Assembly (NCBI GenBank): GCA_965277105.1
Contig: OZ255710.1
Location: 310,001-374,000 of the forward strand
Origin: CAXSBA01 sp965277105
GTDB lineage: Bacteria > Spirochaetota > UBA12135 > COTS27 > CAXSBA01
Reading direction: 5' to 3'
DNA: 64,000 nt
The translations under genes were made by a program, and so were the position numbers. Shown piece after piece: positions 1-8,036 of this stretch. The notes under the pieces were generated by a model. It did not search any database, was not told the origin of the DNA, and was given only the letters and a program-made list of their open reading frames with translations. How positions within the stretch are numbered: position 1 is the stretch's first letter; the number at the start of each line of letters is the position of its first letter.

Positions 1-2
1 AT

Positions 3-206
3 AATAACTATTTGCTTCTGGCAAAAACTGCTAAAAATTATTACGCTTATGAGGTGAGTTTTTCTCCGCTATTAGCTAAGAAATTAAAAGAAACAGAGAG
101 TAGTTTGGAAGAGAGTAATTTTTATAAGTATTTATTAATAATATTTTTACTATTATTTTTAATGGCTTTTTATGTTTTATACTGGCGGCGTAAAAACAAT
201 CCTTAA
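3..206 (+). CDS. C-terminal end of a membrane-anchored protein (5' partial)
   Basis: The reading frame is open from the window edge to the TAA at 204-206, so only the last 67 or so residues of a longer protein are visible. The visible part has a hydrophilic stretch, then one strongly hydrophobic helix (about 20 residues of I, L, F, A and V) and a short basic tail (RRKNN). This is a C-terminal membrane anchor of the tail-anchored or signal-anchored kind. I recognise no family from this fragment. Its last 30 bases overlap the convergent small gene at 177-431. Confidence 0.5.
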   Translation, partial: NNYLLLAKTAKNYYAYEVSFSPLLAKKLKETESSLEESNFYKYLLIIFLLLFLMAFYVLYWRRKNNP

Positions 207-431
207 AATACTAGCAAAAAAGAAAACCCAAAAAGCACCAATAGTGATGATGGCTATTTTTTTTTTAAACTCATTATCGGGTAATTTTAAAATATAGTAA
301 AAAGCATAAAAAGGAATAAAAAAAACCAATAAAAGTTTTTTATACTCCTTTGCTTTATAAGCGTGATGAGCAGTTAAAGCCAATCCAGTAAGGATGCTTA
401 AGTAAGTAAGGTTAATAATCAGAGTTAACAA
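177..431 (-). CDS. small hypothetical membrane protein (84 aa)
   Basis: An 84-residue protein with three likely membrane segments: residues 1-20, about 32-48 and about 58-80. A basic loop (HHAYKAKEYKK) lies between the first two. The start is a TTG at 431 and no good ribosome binding site is seen. It lies 31 nt downstream of the isocitrate dehydrogenase gene on the same strand, so it may be its operon partner. The function is unknown. The hydrophobic pattern and the basic loop look real, but the overlap with the opposite gene and the TTG start leave room for doubt. Confidence 0.5.
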   Translation of the reverse strand: MLTLIINLTYLSILTGLALTAHHAYKAKEYKKLLLVFFIPFYAFYYILKLPDNEFKKKIAIITIGAFWVFFFASILRIVFTPPV

Positions 432-462
432 AAGTAAAAAATATAAAAATTTAAATTAAAAC

Positions 463-1689
463 TTATAAGTTTTCTGCTAAAGTTTCTTTAACTGCTAAGA
501 TATAATCTTCGGTGTTCAGATAGTCGCTGTCTTTTAAGTTGCTACCGTGGATTAGTAAAGCAAGGTCTTTCGTCATCTTCCCTTTTTCTACTGTAGTAAT
601 GCAGGCTTTTTCTAGTTTTTCAGCAAAATTGATTAGCTCTTGGTTTTGGTCAATTTTACCTCTAAAAGCTAGTCCTCTAGTCCAAGCAAAAATAGAAGCA
701 ATGGAATTAGTTGAAGTAGGTTTCCCTTTTTGATGGTTGCGGTAATGACGAGTAACTGTCCCATGAGCAGCTTCTGCTTCCATAATGTCTCCCTCTGGGG
801 TCACTAAAGTGGAAGTCATTAAGCCCAAAGAACCAAATCCCTGTGCAACTGTATCCGACTGGACGTCGCCATCGTAATTTTTACAGGCCCAAACAAAACC
901 ACCTTCCCACTTAAGGCAGGCAGCTACCATATCGTCAATTAAACGGTGTTCGTAGGTTATCCCTAAGGAATCCATCTTGCTTTTAAACTCTTTTTGATAA
1001 AGTTTTTCAAAAATATCTTTAAAAAACCCATCGTATTTTTTTAAAATAGTATTTTTAGTAGAAAAGTAAAGGGGCCATTTTTTGCTAATTGCCATATTAA
1101 AACACGACCTAGCAAATCCCTCTATAGATTCCTTGGTGTTGTACATAGAAAGGGCCACTCCACCAGAAGTAGGGAAATTAAAAACTTCTTCTCTTATTTC
1201 TTGTCCGTTTTCTGGCTTAAAAACTAGCTCTAGTTTTCCTTTCCCAGAAGCGATTATTTCAGAAGCACGATACTGATCACCAAAAGCATGACGGCCAATG
1301 CAGATTGGTTTTTTCCAACCAGGTACTAATCGTGGGACATTGTTAATAATAATAGGTTCGCGAAAAACTGTTCCACCAATGATATTTCGAATAGTGCCGT
1401 TAGGGGAGCGATACATTTTTTTAAGGGAAAACTCTTCTACTCTTTTTTCATCTGGGGTAATGGTAGCGCATTTTACTCCTACCTTATATTTTTTTATAGC
1501 ATTAGCTGCATCAATAGTTACTTGATCATTCGTGGCATCGCGGTGCTCCATTCCTAAATCAAAGTATTTTAAGTCAATATCTAAATAAGGAAAAATAAGT
1601 TCGTCTTTAATTATTTTCCAGATAATTCTAGTCATTTCATCACCGTCAAGCTCGACTACCGGGTTATTAACTTTTATTTTATTTGCCAT
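463..1689 (-). CDS. icd: NADP-dependent isocitrate dehydrogenase, eukaryotic-type (class II)
   Basis: Oxidative decarboxylation of isocitrate to 2-oxoglutarate with reduction of NADP in the cytosolic TCA cycle. The 408-residue protein matches the homodimeric eukaryote-like class, not the E. coli class. It opens with NPVVELDGDEMTRIIW and carries the KCATITPDEKRV and YRSPNGTIRN segments that bind isocitrate and cofactor phosphate. GRHAFGDQYRA and the late HGTVTRHYR follow. The length is normal for this class. The start ATG is preceded by GGAG, and a TATAAT at 1721-1726 on the minus strand is a likely -10. Citrate synthase is in the same window (33229-34398) but not in the same operon. Confidence 0.96.
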   Translation of the reverse strand: MANKIKVNNPVVELDGDEMTRIIWKIIKDELIFPYLDIDLKYFDLGMEHRDATNDQVTIDAANAIKKYKVGVKCATITPDEKRVEEFSLKKMYRSPNGTIRNIIGGTVFREPIIINNVPRLVPGWKKPICIGRHAFGDQYRASEIIASGKGKLELVFKPENGQEIREEVFNFPTSGGVALSMYNTKESIEGFARSCFNMAISKKWPLYFSTKNTILKKYDGFFKDIFEKLYQKEFKSKMDSLGITYEHRLIDDMVAACLKWEGGFVWACKNYDGDVQSDTVAQGFGSLGLMTSTLVTPEGDIMEAEAAHGTVTRHYRNHQKGKPTSTNSIASIFAWTRGLAFRGKIDQNQELINFAEKLEKACITTVEKGKMTKDLALLIHGSNLKDSDYLNTEDYILAVKETLAENL

Positions 1690-1914
1690 AATTATTACTC
1701 CAATAAATTAGATTATTAGTATTATAGTATGTTAATTAGTGAATTTATTTTTTTTAAAAAAAATAAGAGTGAGAGTAACTCATATTATAATAAAGTATTG
1801 TTGTAAAAGTTATTTAATTTTTTTTTTGGTTTTTTTGAAAATTCATTAAATTAAAATTAATATTTTTTACAATTTCATTTTATTTTTAAATATTTTTTAG
1901 GAGGTTTATTTCAA
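1690..1914. promoter_or_regulatory. divergent promoter region between icd and frcB
   Basis: A 225-base AT-rich gap between two divergent genes. It contains a perfect 22-base palindrome of A and T runs at 1745-1766 and a minus-strand TATAAT (1726-1721) facing icd. There is also a loose inverted repeat TTGTAAAA (1801-1808) / TTTTACAA (1865-1872) in the probable leader of frcB. A strong AGGAGG ribosome binding site (1899-1904) sits before the frcB ATG. A repressor site is possible but I recognise no known operator. Confidence 0.45.
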
Positions 1915-2970
1915 ATGATAAAAATAAAATTATTACAATTAGCAAAGTTCTTTTTTATCTTTTTTGTATTAGTTGCTTTCATTAATTGTGGAGGAAGTAG
2001 TAATAATAAAGAAGCTAACGATCAAATAGAAGCTTGCTTAATAACTAAAACCGATAGCAATCCTTTTTTCGTAAAAATGCGAGAAGGGGCAAAAGCGGAA
2101 GCGGATAAATTAGGTGTCAAATTAAGCACTTATGCAGGTAAAATTGATGGGGATAATGAAAGTCAGGTGGCGGCTGTTGAAACTTGTATTGCTGCAGGAG
2201 CACGAGGAATTTTAATTACGCCTTCGGATTCTAAAGCAATTGTCCCGACGATAGCGAAAGCTAGAGATGCTGGTCTTTTAGTGATTGCCTTGGATACTCC
2301 CTTAGAGCCGATCGATGCTGCTGATGCTACTTTTGCTACCGATAACTTCAAAGCAGGAGAATTAATAGGAGAATGGGCTAGAAAAAAATTAGGAACAGAC
2401 TCTAACAATGCTAAAATAGCGCTTCTGGATTTAAATGCTTCTGAGGTATCAGTTGATGTTGCCCGGGATCAAGGTTTTCTAAAAGGCTTTGGTATTGACT
2501 TAAATGACCCTAGCGATATTGGTGATGAAAACGATCCTAGGATTGTCGGTAATGACGTTACTGATGGCAATGAAGCAGGAGGCCGTAAGGCTATGGAGAA
2601 TTTGTTGCAAAAAGATCCCAATATCAATTTGGTTTATACTATCAATGAACCAGCTGCGGCTGGAGCTTATGAAGCCCTTAAAGCAGTGGGTAAAGAAAAA
2701 GATGTTTTGATTGTTTCGGTAGACGGTGGATGCCCTGGTGTTAGAAATATTGGCGAAGGCGTTATCGGGGCTACTTCTATGCAGTTCCCTTTAAAAATGG
2801 CTTCATTAGGAATTTCGGCGATTGTTAAATTTGCTCTTTCAGGAGAAAAACCGGAAGTTGATCCAAGCTTAGGTTTTTTCAATACAGGAGTAGAACTTAT
2901 TACGGATGAGCCAGTTTCAGGGCTTGATTCAAAAAATTCAAAAGCAGGACTTGCAGAGTGCTGGGGATAA
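1915..2970 (+). CDS. frcB: sugar ABC transporter substrate-binding lipoprotein, FrcB type
   Basis: Captures a monosaccharide outside the inner membrane and delivers it to the FrcC permease. The N-terminus is a signal peptide ending in AFINC, so Cys25 should be lipidated. Asn at -1 is unusual for proteobacteria but fits the relaxed spirochaetal lipobox. The mature part is a periplasmic-binding-protein type I fold and closely resembles fructose/mannose/ribose binding proteins (motifs TKTDSNPFFVKMREGA, ITPSDSKAIVP, LDTPLEPIDAADATFATDN). It has a strong AGGAGG site. A hairpin separates it from frcC. G+C is higher than in neighbours (45-50% in rows 2161-2340), which may reflect transfer or alanine-rich composition. 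The exact sugar is not certain. Confidence 0.92.
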   Translation: MIKIKLLQLAKFFFIFFVLVAFINCGGSSNNKEANDQIEACLITKTDSNPFFVKMREGAKAEADKLGVKLSTYAGKIDGDNESQVAAVETCIAAGARGILITPSDSKAIVPTIAKARDAGLLVIALDTPLEPIDAADATFATDNFKAGELIGEWARKKLGTDSNNAKIALLDLNASEVSVDVARDQGFLKGFGIDLNDPSDIGDENDPRIVGNDVTDGNEAGGRKAMENLLQKDPNINLVYTINEPAAAGAYEALKAVGKEKDVLIVSVDGGCPGVRNIGEGVIGATSMQFPLKMASLGISAIVKFALSGEKPEVDPSLGFFNTGVELITDEPVSGLDSKNSKAGLAECWG

Positions 2971-2993
2971 GAAAATAAATTTATTTTAAAAAG

Positions 2994-3023
2994 ATGGTAG
3001 GGAGTTTTTCTCTACCATTTTTT
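2994..3023 (+). terminator. hairpin plus T-run between frcB and frcC (partial terminator/attenuator)
   Basis: Arms 2994-3003 and 3009-3018 pair over 10 positions with one G-T wobble, the loop is 5 nt, and a run of six T follows. It lies 23 nt after the frcB stop and 20 nt before frcC. In importer operons such a site commonly makes more binding protein than permease, by partial termination or by protecting the upstream mRNA. Confidence 0.7.
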
Positions 3024-3043
3024 AGTGGACTAAGGTTAATAAA

Positions 3044-4054
3044 ATGAGTAAAGATAATTCCTTGCCTTTCGTTGTTTTAAAAAAAATCCAAAGTTTCCTT
3101 CATTCTAATACGAATTTTATACCATTAATTGTTTTAGTTTTATCGCTAGTAGTTTTTGGTTTTATTGCTGGAGAAAGATTTTTTTCTCCGTTTAATTTGT
3201 CGCTGATTATCCAGCAAGTTAGTATCATTGGTATTCTGGGGATAGCTCAGACGTTAATTATTTTGACTGCTGGGATTGATTTATCGGTTGCCGCTATTAT
3301 GATTTTATCTTCCGTGGTAATGGGGCGATTGGCTATTTATGTGGGAATGCCAGTGCCTTTAGCTATTATTGTCGGAGTTGGGGTAGCCTCCTTATGCGGT
3401 TTTTTAAATTCTTTTTTCGTTTCTAAAGCCAAACTTCCTCCTTTCATCGTTACTCTAGGCACGTGGAATATTTTTTATTCACTTAACTTATGGTACTCTA
3501 AAAGTGAATCCATTAGGAGCCAAGATATTGATAAGTTGGCTCCTCTTTTGAAAATTTTCGGTAAAGAAATAAGCCTTTTTAGTACTCAATTTACCACTGG
3601 TTCTATTTTAATGATTTTGTTATTTTTACTTTTTTGGTACATTTTAAAATACACTTCCTGGGGAGTGCATGTTTATGCAGTAGGAGATGATCCTGAAGCA
3701 GCTAAGCTTTCGGGAATTAACGTTCAAAGAGTCCTTATTTCAGTTTATGTTATTGCTGGTATTGTTTGTGGGGTAGCAGGTTGGGCGGCTATTGGTCGGA
3801 TTGGGTCAGTTAGCCCACAGAGTTTTTATGACGCTAACTTGGACTCAATAACGGCAGTAGTCATAGGAGGAACGTCCTTGTTTGGTGGGCGAGGCTCCAT
3901 TTTGGGAACAATGTTTGGGGCTTTAATTGTTGGGGTTTTTAGATCGGGATTGGCGTTGGCCGGAGTAGATGTTTTGTGGCAGGTTTTTGCCATAGGCTGG
4001 CTCATTATTATTGCTGTTTTATTGGATCAATGGATAAGGAAACAGGCGAGCTAA
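3044..4054 (+). CDS. frcC: sugar ABC transporter permease, FrcC/RbsC type
   Basis: Membrane component of the importer fed by FrcB. The 336-residue protein has a cytoplasmic N-terminal tail, about nine hydrophobic segments and the BPD_transp_2 family signatures: GIAQTLIILTAGIDLSVA near residue 75, FIVTLGTW near 135 and YAVGDDPEAAKLSGI near 210. GGTSLFGGRGSI is found near 275. These match fructose/ribose permeases of the FrcC type. It ends six nt before the frcA start, so the two are co-translated or nearly so. Together with frcB and frcA it forms the complete minimal importer. Confidence 0.92.
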   Translation: MSKDNSLPFVVLKKIQSFLHSNTNFIPLIVLVLSLVVFGFIAGERFFSPFNLSLIIQQVSIIGILGIAQTLIILTAGIDLSVAAIMILSSVVMGRLAIYVGMPVPLAIIVGVGVASLCGFLNSFFVSKAKLPPFIVTLGTWNIFYSLNLWYSKSESIRSQDIDKLAPLLKIFGKEISLFSTQFTTGSILMILLFLLFWYILKYTSWGVHVYAVGDDPEAAKLSGINVQRVLISVYVIAGIVCGVAGWAAIGRIGSVSPQSFYDANLDSITAVVIGGTSLFGGRGSILGTMFGALIVGVFRSGLALAGVDVLWQVFAIGWLIIIAVLLDQWIRKQAS

Positions 4055-4059
4055 ATAGT

Positions 4060-4833
4060 ATGAAAGCGAATAATAAAAAAAAAGTAATTTTATCTTGTAA
4101 TAATATCGTTAAAAAATTTGGTCGAGTAGTGGCTTTAGATAATGCTAATTTTAATTTATTTGAAGGAGAGATTTTGGGAATTATTGGAGATAATGGAGCG
4201 GGAAAATCAACTTTAATCAAAGCCTTGTCGGGAGCAATTACCATTGATGCAGGAGAAATATTTTTAAATGAAAAAAAAGTGCAACTTAACTCTCCTTCGG
4301 ATGCTCGGTTAAACGGGATAGAAACGGTTTATCAGAATTTAGCCCTCTCCCCGGCTTTGTCTATTATCGAAAATATGTTTTTAGGAAGGGAGATTCGTAA
4401 AAAAAATTTTTTAGGGAAAGTTTTTCGCTCAATTGACAAAAAAAAAATGAAAGTTATTGCCAAAGAAAAATTAAATGAGCTAGGTATTTTAACTGTGCAA
4501 AACATCAATCAGGCCATTGAAACCCTTTCAGGAGGGCAACGCCAAGCAGTGGCTATTGCTAGGGCTAGTTTATTTGGCAGTAAGATAATTATTTTGGACG
4601 AACCTACTGCTGCTTTAGGGGTAAAAGAATCCAGAAAGGTTTTGGAGCTGATAAAAAACATTAATCAACGGGGAATATCGATTATCCTTATTTCCCATAA
4701 TATGCCCCATGTTTTTGAAATTTGCCATCGGGTGCATATTCATCGATTAAGTAAAAAACTATGTGATATTGATCCCAAAAAGACCACTATGGAAGAAGCA
4801 GTAGCTTTGATGACCGGGGCTAAGCAACCGTAA
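4060..4833 (+). CDS. frcA: sugar ABC transporter ATP-binding protein, FrcA type
   Basis: Single-domain ATPase that powers the FrcBC importer. The start is taken as the ATG at 4060 (protein MKANNKKK...), giving 257 residues. A longer reading from 3976 would run through frcC and is not credible. Seen in order are Walker A GDNGAGKS at residues 43-50, the Q-loop (VYQNLAL), the ABC signature LSGGQRQ, Walker B IIILDEPTAALG and the switch His in LISHNMPHV. One ATPase domain, instead of the duplicated RbsA/XylG form, is what FrcA proteins have. It ends convergently with the kinase gene at 4853. Confidence 0.9.
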   Translation: MKANNKKKVILSCNNIVKKFGRVVALDNANFNLFEGEILGIIGDNGAGKSTLIKALSGAITIDAGEIFLNEKKVQLNSPSDARLNGIETVYQNLALSPALSIIENMFLGREIRKKNFLGKVFRSIDKKKMKVIAKEKLNELGILTVQNINQAIETLSGGQRQAVAIARASLFGSKIIILDEPTAALGVKESRKVLELIKNINQRGISIILISHNMPHVFEICHRVHIHRLSKKLCDIDPKKTTMEEAVALMTGAKQP

Positions 4834-4852
4834 AACTACTAGTTAGATTTAC

Positions 4853-5416
4853 TCACTTATTTTTTCTAAGAGATTTTAAGAGAGTAAGAATTTTTTTTTC
4901 TAGTTCGCTAATTCCTAATTGGTTTTCGATTTTATAGTCGCTTAAGGCAATAGGCCCACCTTTATTGAGGGTTTTTATCTCGGTCATATCTCTAGTGAAG
5001 CATTCTTTTTTAGTGAGACTTCTAGTTTTTCTTTGGGTTAATCGCTCGTGCCTTGTTTTCTTATCGACATAAATTTCTAATAAAATTATTTCATCTACTA
5101 GTTCGTTTAGTAGGTACTCATATTCTTCTAAACTATAAAGGCCATCAATGTAAATCAGCTCATTATCTACAAGCAGTTTTTTAATTTCTGGCAACGCTAG
5201 TTGGGCATAGGCATTCATACCATATTTTCTTCGTAAAAATTCTCGTGCCTCTTTTTCTTTTTGTAAGGTAATAGTTTGTTGGTTTTTTTTTAGGTAATCT
5301 AGGGTAAGGTTACCAAAGTAAATGCCTTTAAGCCCTACTTTTTTTAAAATTTCGGCAGCTGAAGATTTCCCTGCTCCGGGCATTCCTACTAATGCTATTA
5401 TTTTTTTCATAACCAA
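4853..5416 (-). CDS. P-loop nucleotide kinase-like protein (dephospho-CoA kinase/UPF0200-like)
   Basis: A 187-residue P-loop protein with GMPGAGKS near residues 11-18 and a segment DNELIYIDGLYSLEEYEYL that resembles the Walker B region of adenylate/dephospho-CoA kinase-like enzymes. An Arg-rich lid follows (RHERLTQRKTRSLTKKE). The overall layout is like the small archaeal UPF0200/dephospho-CoA kinase-like family; the substrate cannot be named. The first residues MVM offer two starts (5416 or 5410). Its 5' end overlaps the stop of the phosphohexomutase gene, so the two are likely translationally coupled, which hints at a nucleotide or sugar-nucleotide role. Confidence 0.6.
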   Translation of the reverse strand: MVMKKIIALVGMPGAGKSSAAEILKKVGLKGIYFGNLTLDYLKKNQQTITLQKEKEAREFLRRKYGMNAYAQLALPEIKKLLVDNELIYIDGLYSLEEYEYLLNELVDEIILLEIYVDKKTRHERLTQRKTRSLTKKECFTRDMTEIKTLNKGGPIALSDYKIENQLGISELEKKILTLLKSLRKNK

Positions 5417-7131
5417 GTGCTAAGTAGTTCTCGATAGGATTTTAATTTTTTCTGCAGGGCTTTGGTGGAGTTAGTGAAATCTTCGAGATTAACTTTTTGA
5501 TTAACCGAAATATAAAATTTTATTTTTGGCTCGGTTCCTGAGGGGCGAATGCTAATTAAAGTATTATCTGATAAAAAAAATTGCACAAGATTAGTTTGGG
5601 GATAACGAGTCAATTTGCGAGCAACTTGATTTTGAATTACAATTTTTTTCAAATAATCTTTGATGACTAAAACTTTTTCTCCATTTATTTTTTTAGGGTA
5701 TTTTTCTCTTAATTTATTCATAAATTTTTGGATAAAATCTATTCCCGATTTCCCTTCTTTTTTTAAGGTAAAAAGTTCTTCTAAATAATGCCCATAGCGG
5801 CAGTAAATATCTTTTAAAACTTCTTGAATAGTTATCCCTTTTTTTTGGTAATAGTAAAACATTTCACTAAAAGTCAAAGCGCTGCTAACAGCATCTTTGT
5901 CACGCACTTTATCGGTTATTAGATAGCCATAGCTTTCTTCCATAGCAAAGAGGAATTTCTTCTGAGTAGTTTTTTTTATCATTTCTCCAATGTATTTAAA
6001 CCCAGTAAGGGTTGTGGCGCATTTTAGTTTATTCTTTTCAGCTATTTTTAATATCAAAGGCGTGCTCACTATTGTGGTTACAACGTAATATTGTTGTAGT
6101 TTTTCTTTTAGCTTTTTTTTTTGTTCAATGAGGTAATGCAGTAATAAAACTCCAATTTGATTCCCATTGGGGATAAAGCAACTTTGTTTTTCTCGGATGA
6201 CAACTGCCAGTCGATCGCTATCGGGGTCGGTTGCTAAAAGCAAGTCATCTTGGTTTTTTTTTAAAGTAGCTATTCCTAGTTTTAAAGCTGATTGCTCTTC
6301 GGGGTTAGGACTTTTTACGGTGGGAAAATTCCCATCTTCTTTAGCTTGTTCTTTAACCAAATTGACTTTTTTAACTCCCATGAAGTAAAGTAAATCTGGT
6401 AAAAGGTTTATCCCGTTGCCGTGTAGGGGTGAGTAAGTTAGTGATTTTCCTTTTAGAACTTCAAGGTTGGGGCAGTAAGGTTTTAGTTTTTGATAATAGC
6501 GTTTTTCTATTTTCTGGGGAACGCTTTTTATTTTTTGGCTAGTTTTTTTCTTTTGTAAAATTTTTACTACTTGAGCGTAACTACCTATTTTTTGAATTTC
6601 TTGAATAATTTCTTTGTCAGTGGGTTCGACGATTTGCCCGCCATCTTGGTTATAAATTTTATAACCATTATATTCTTTGGGATTATGGGAAGCGGTTATC
6701 ACAACCCCTAAATGGCAGCCTAATTCTCTAATGGTAAAAGATAAAAGGGGGGTGGGTTTGGCTTTGGTAAAACAGTACACTACTATATTGTTTTTACTAA
6801 ATAAAGCGGCCACTTCCCTAGCAAAAAAAGCACTATTATTCCTCGTGTCATAGGCGATAGCGATTTTTAGCTTTTTTCTAGGGATTTTTTTTTTTAGATA
6901 ATGGACTACCCCTTGAGAAATAATCTTTAACGTATAAAGGTTAATCCGGTTAGTCCCTACTCCCATTTTTTCTCGCACTCCCCCAGTTCCAAAAGCAAGC
7001 TCCTTATAAAAAGCATTGATTAATTCTTTTTCTTTTTTTAATAGCTTTTTTATTGCTAAATGGGTTTCTTGATCGTAAATTGGGGATAACCATTCGTGAG
7101 CTTTTCTAATGACTTTCTGCATTTCTTGCAT
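5407..7131 (-). CDS. phospho-sugar mutase (phosphoglucomutase/phosphomannomutase family)
   Basis: Interconverts hexose 1- and 6-phosphates (or pentose phosphates) through a phosphoserine. The motifs are TASHNPKEYNGYK (catalytic serine), ATDPDSDRLAVV (metal loop), AMEESYGY (sugar specificity) and RPSGTEPKIKFY (phosphate binding). The length of about 574 residues and the motif set match the PgcA/PGM2 type of alpha-phosphoglucomutase. The start chosen is the ATG at 7131 (MQEMQKVI), because a TATAAT lies just 6 nt upstream. A longer in-frame reading from 7170 would run through that promoter box. The gene ends overlapping the P-loop kinase. Confidence 0.88.
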   Translation of the reverse strand: MQEMQKVIRKAHEWLSPIYDQETHLAIKKLLKKEKELINAFYKELAFGTGGVREKMGVGTNRINLYTLKIISQGVVHYLKKKIPRKKLKIAIAYDTRNNSAFFAREVAALFSKNNIVVYCFTKAKPTPLLSFTIRELGCHLGVVITASHNPKEYNGYKIYNQDGGQIVEPTDKEIIQEIQKIGSYAQVVKILQKKKTSQKIKSVPQKIEKRYYQKLKPYCPNLEVLKGKSLTYSPLHGNGINLLPDLLYFMGVKKVNLVKEQAKEDGNFPTVKSPNPEEQSALKLGIATLKKNQDDLLLATDPDSDRLAVVIREKQSCFIPNGNQIGVLLLHYLIEQKKKLKEKLQQYYVVTTIVSTPLILKIAEKNKLKCATTLTGFKYIGEMIKKTTQKKFLFAMEESYGYLITDKVRDKDAVSSALTFSEMFYYYQKKGITIQEVLKDIYCRYGHYLEELFTLKKEGKSGIDFIQKFMNKLREKYPKKINGEKVLVIKDYLKKIVIQNQVARKLTRYPQTNLVQFFLSDNTLISIRPSGTEPKIKFYISVNQKVNLEDFTNSTKALQKKLKSYRELLSTWL

Positions 7132-7143
7132 AAGAAAATTATA
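7132..7143 (-). promoter_or_regulatory. -10 box placed for a leaderless phosphohexomutase mRNA
   Basis: On the minus strand a perfect TATAAT (7143-7138) is followed by six bases and then the ATG at 7131. RNA polymerase normally starts 6-7 nt after the box, so the first transcribed base would be at or next to the A of the start codon. The -35 is weak, and no ribosome binding site is possible for this start. Confidence 0.45.
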
Positions 7144-7286
7144 ATATAACATTGTAAAAAATAAAAACAAAGTAAGTATTAAGCTCTAATAGAAGACAAA
7201 AGAAGAAAAAAGTTATTAAAAATTATTGATTAACAACAAAAAAAACTGCTATTTGCTTTTTTTAATTCTTTTAAAGATATTTTTTA

Positions 7287-7295
7287 TGGTATAAT
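7287..7295 (+). promoter_or_regulatory. extended -10 promoter of the rpmH operon
   Basis: TGGTATAAT is a perfect extended -10 (TGn plus TATAAT) 27 nt before the rpmH ATG. It is the only good promoter seen ahead of the rpmH-rnpA-yidD-yidC cluster. The rest of the 7171-7322 gap is AT-rich, and no clear DnaA boxes are seen. Confidence 0.6.
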
Positions 7296-7322
7296 AATAT
7301 AAAATTATATTTTATTTAAACA

Positions 7323-7466
7323 ATGAAGAGAACGTATCAACCTAGTAAATTAAAAAGAGCAAGAAAATTTGGTTTTAGAAAAAGAATGAAAACTCATTCA
7401 GGAAGACTGATTATTAATGCTCGAAGAAGAAAAGGAAGAAAAAAACTTTCCTCTTCTGATGAATAA
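7323..7466 (+). CDS. rpmH: 50S ribosomal protein L34
   Basis: A 47-residue, very basic protein of the large ribosomal subunit. The sequence has the L34 hallmarks: MKRTYQPSKLKRARKFGFR at the N-terminus, then MKTHSGRLIINARRRKGRKKL. It has four or so extra acidic/serine residues (SSSDE) at the end. Its last eight bases overlap the rnpA start (GATGAATAA), the tight arrangement typical of rpmH-rnpA. Confidence 0.97.
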   Translation: MKRTYQPSKLKRARKFGFRKRMKTHSGRLIINARRRKGRKKLSSSDE

Positions 7467-7767
7467 AAAAAAATTAAAGAAAAAAGATTTTTTAGAACTT
7501 TTTAAACAAAAAAACAAAATTTTTTCTAAGGGAGTTATTTTTTTTTTTAAGCAACACAATGATTTAATTATCAAAACAGCTACTAAAAAAGCTATTGGAA
7601 AAGCATGGTTAAGGAATTACCGCAAAAGAAGGTTAAAAAACATTTTAAACAACCTAAGATTTAAAGAAAATTTATTTATTTTAGCCGTTATAACTAGAAA
7701 CGAAGTTAGGGGATATGAAGAAGAACAAAAAAAAATTGAAAAGCTACTTAAACCTATTCTTGTCTAA
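7459..7767 (+). CDS. rnpA: ribonuclease P protein component
   Basis: Protein subunit of RNase P, which trims the 5' leader of tRNA precursors. The start is placed at the ATG at 7459, inside the end of rpmH, giving 102 residues beginning MNKKKLKKKDFLELF. The conserved RNA-binding helix appears as WLRNYRKRRLK (the family RNR..KR motif). The chain is short and lysine-rich, as expected. The 3' end overlaps yidD. A longer start at 7417 would overlap nearly all of the rpmH tail and is less likely. Confidence 0.93.
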   Translation: MNKKKLKKKDFLELFKQKNKIFSKGVIFFFKQHNDLIIKTATKKAIGKAWLRNYRKRRLKNILNNLRFKENLFILAVITRNEVRGYEEEQKKIEKLLKPILV

Positions 7768-7966
7768 GATTTTAATTTTTTTTATTAAAGGATATAGAAA
7801 ATTTATTTCCCCTTTTACTTTACCTTCTTGTCGTTATTTACCAACTTGTTCTGATTATGCCATTCAGGCAATTCAAAAAAAAGGAGTAATTAAAGGGAGT
7901 TTTTTAACCTTTAAAAGGTTACTTCGTTGCCATCCACTAGCCAAAAGTAGAGTTGATGAAGTATAG
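7715..7966 (+). CDS. yidD: membrane protein insertion efficiency factor YidD
   Basis: Small membrane-associated helper of YidC. The DUF37 signature is clear: GYRKFISPFTLPSCRYLPTCSDYAIQAI, with the conserved cysteines, then RLLRCHPL. As written from 7715 the gene overlaps rnpA by 53 nt and gains a basic leader. A TTG at 7760 would give a length and start (near SKILIFFIKGYRKF) closer to other YidD proteins, so the start is uncertain. It lies between rnpA and yidC, the classical place. Confidence 0.92.
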   Translation: MKKNKKKLKSYLNLFLSKILIFFIKGYRKFISPFTLPSCRYLPTCSDYAIQAIQKKGVIKGSFLTFKRLLRCHPLAKSRVDEV

Positions 7967-8036
7967 CTAATTTTTTTAATAAAATTTAGCTGTATTTTCT
8001 CATAAAAGATTAAAAATTTGGCAAAATGGAAAACCA

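Noticed and set aside
12..35. Sigma-54 promoter-like TGGCA...TGC at the window start
   Set aside because: The GG to GC spacing is 8 instead of 10 and it lies inside a coding frame.
3976..4059. Upstream extension of the FrcA reading frame
   Set aside because: It lies inside frcC in another frame, and the ABC domain begins normally after ATG 4060.
7171..7322. Replication origin next to rpmH
   Set aside because: rpmH often lies near dnaA and oriC, but I see no clear DnaA-box cluster and no dnaA or dnaN in the window.
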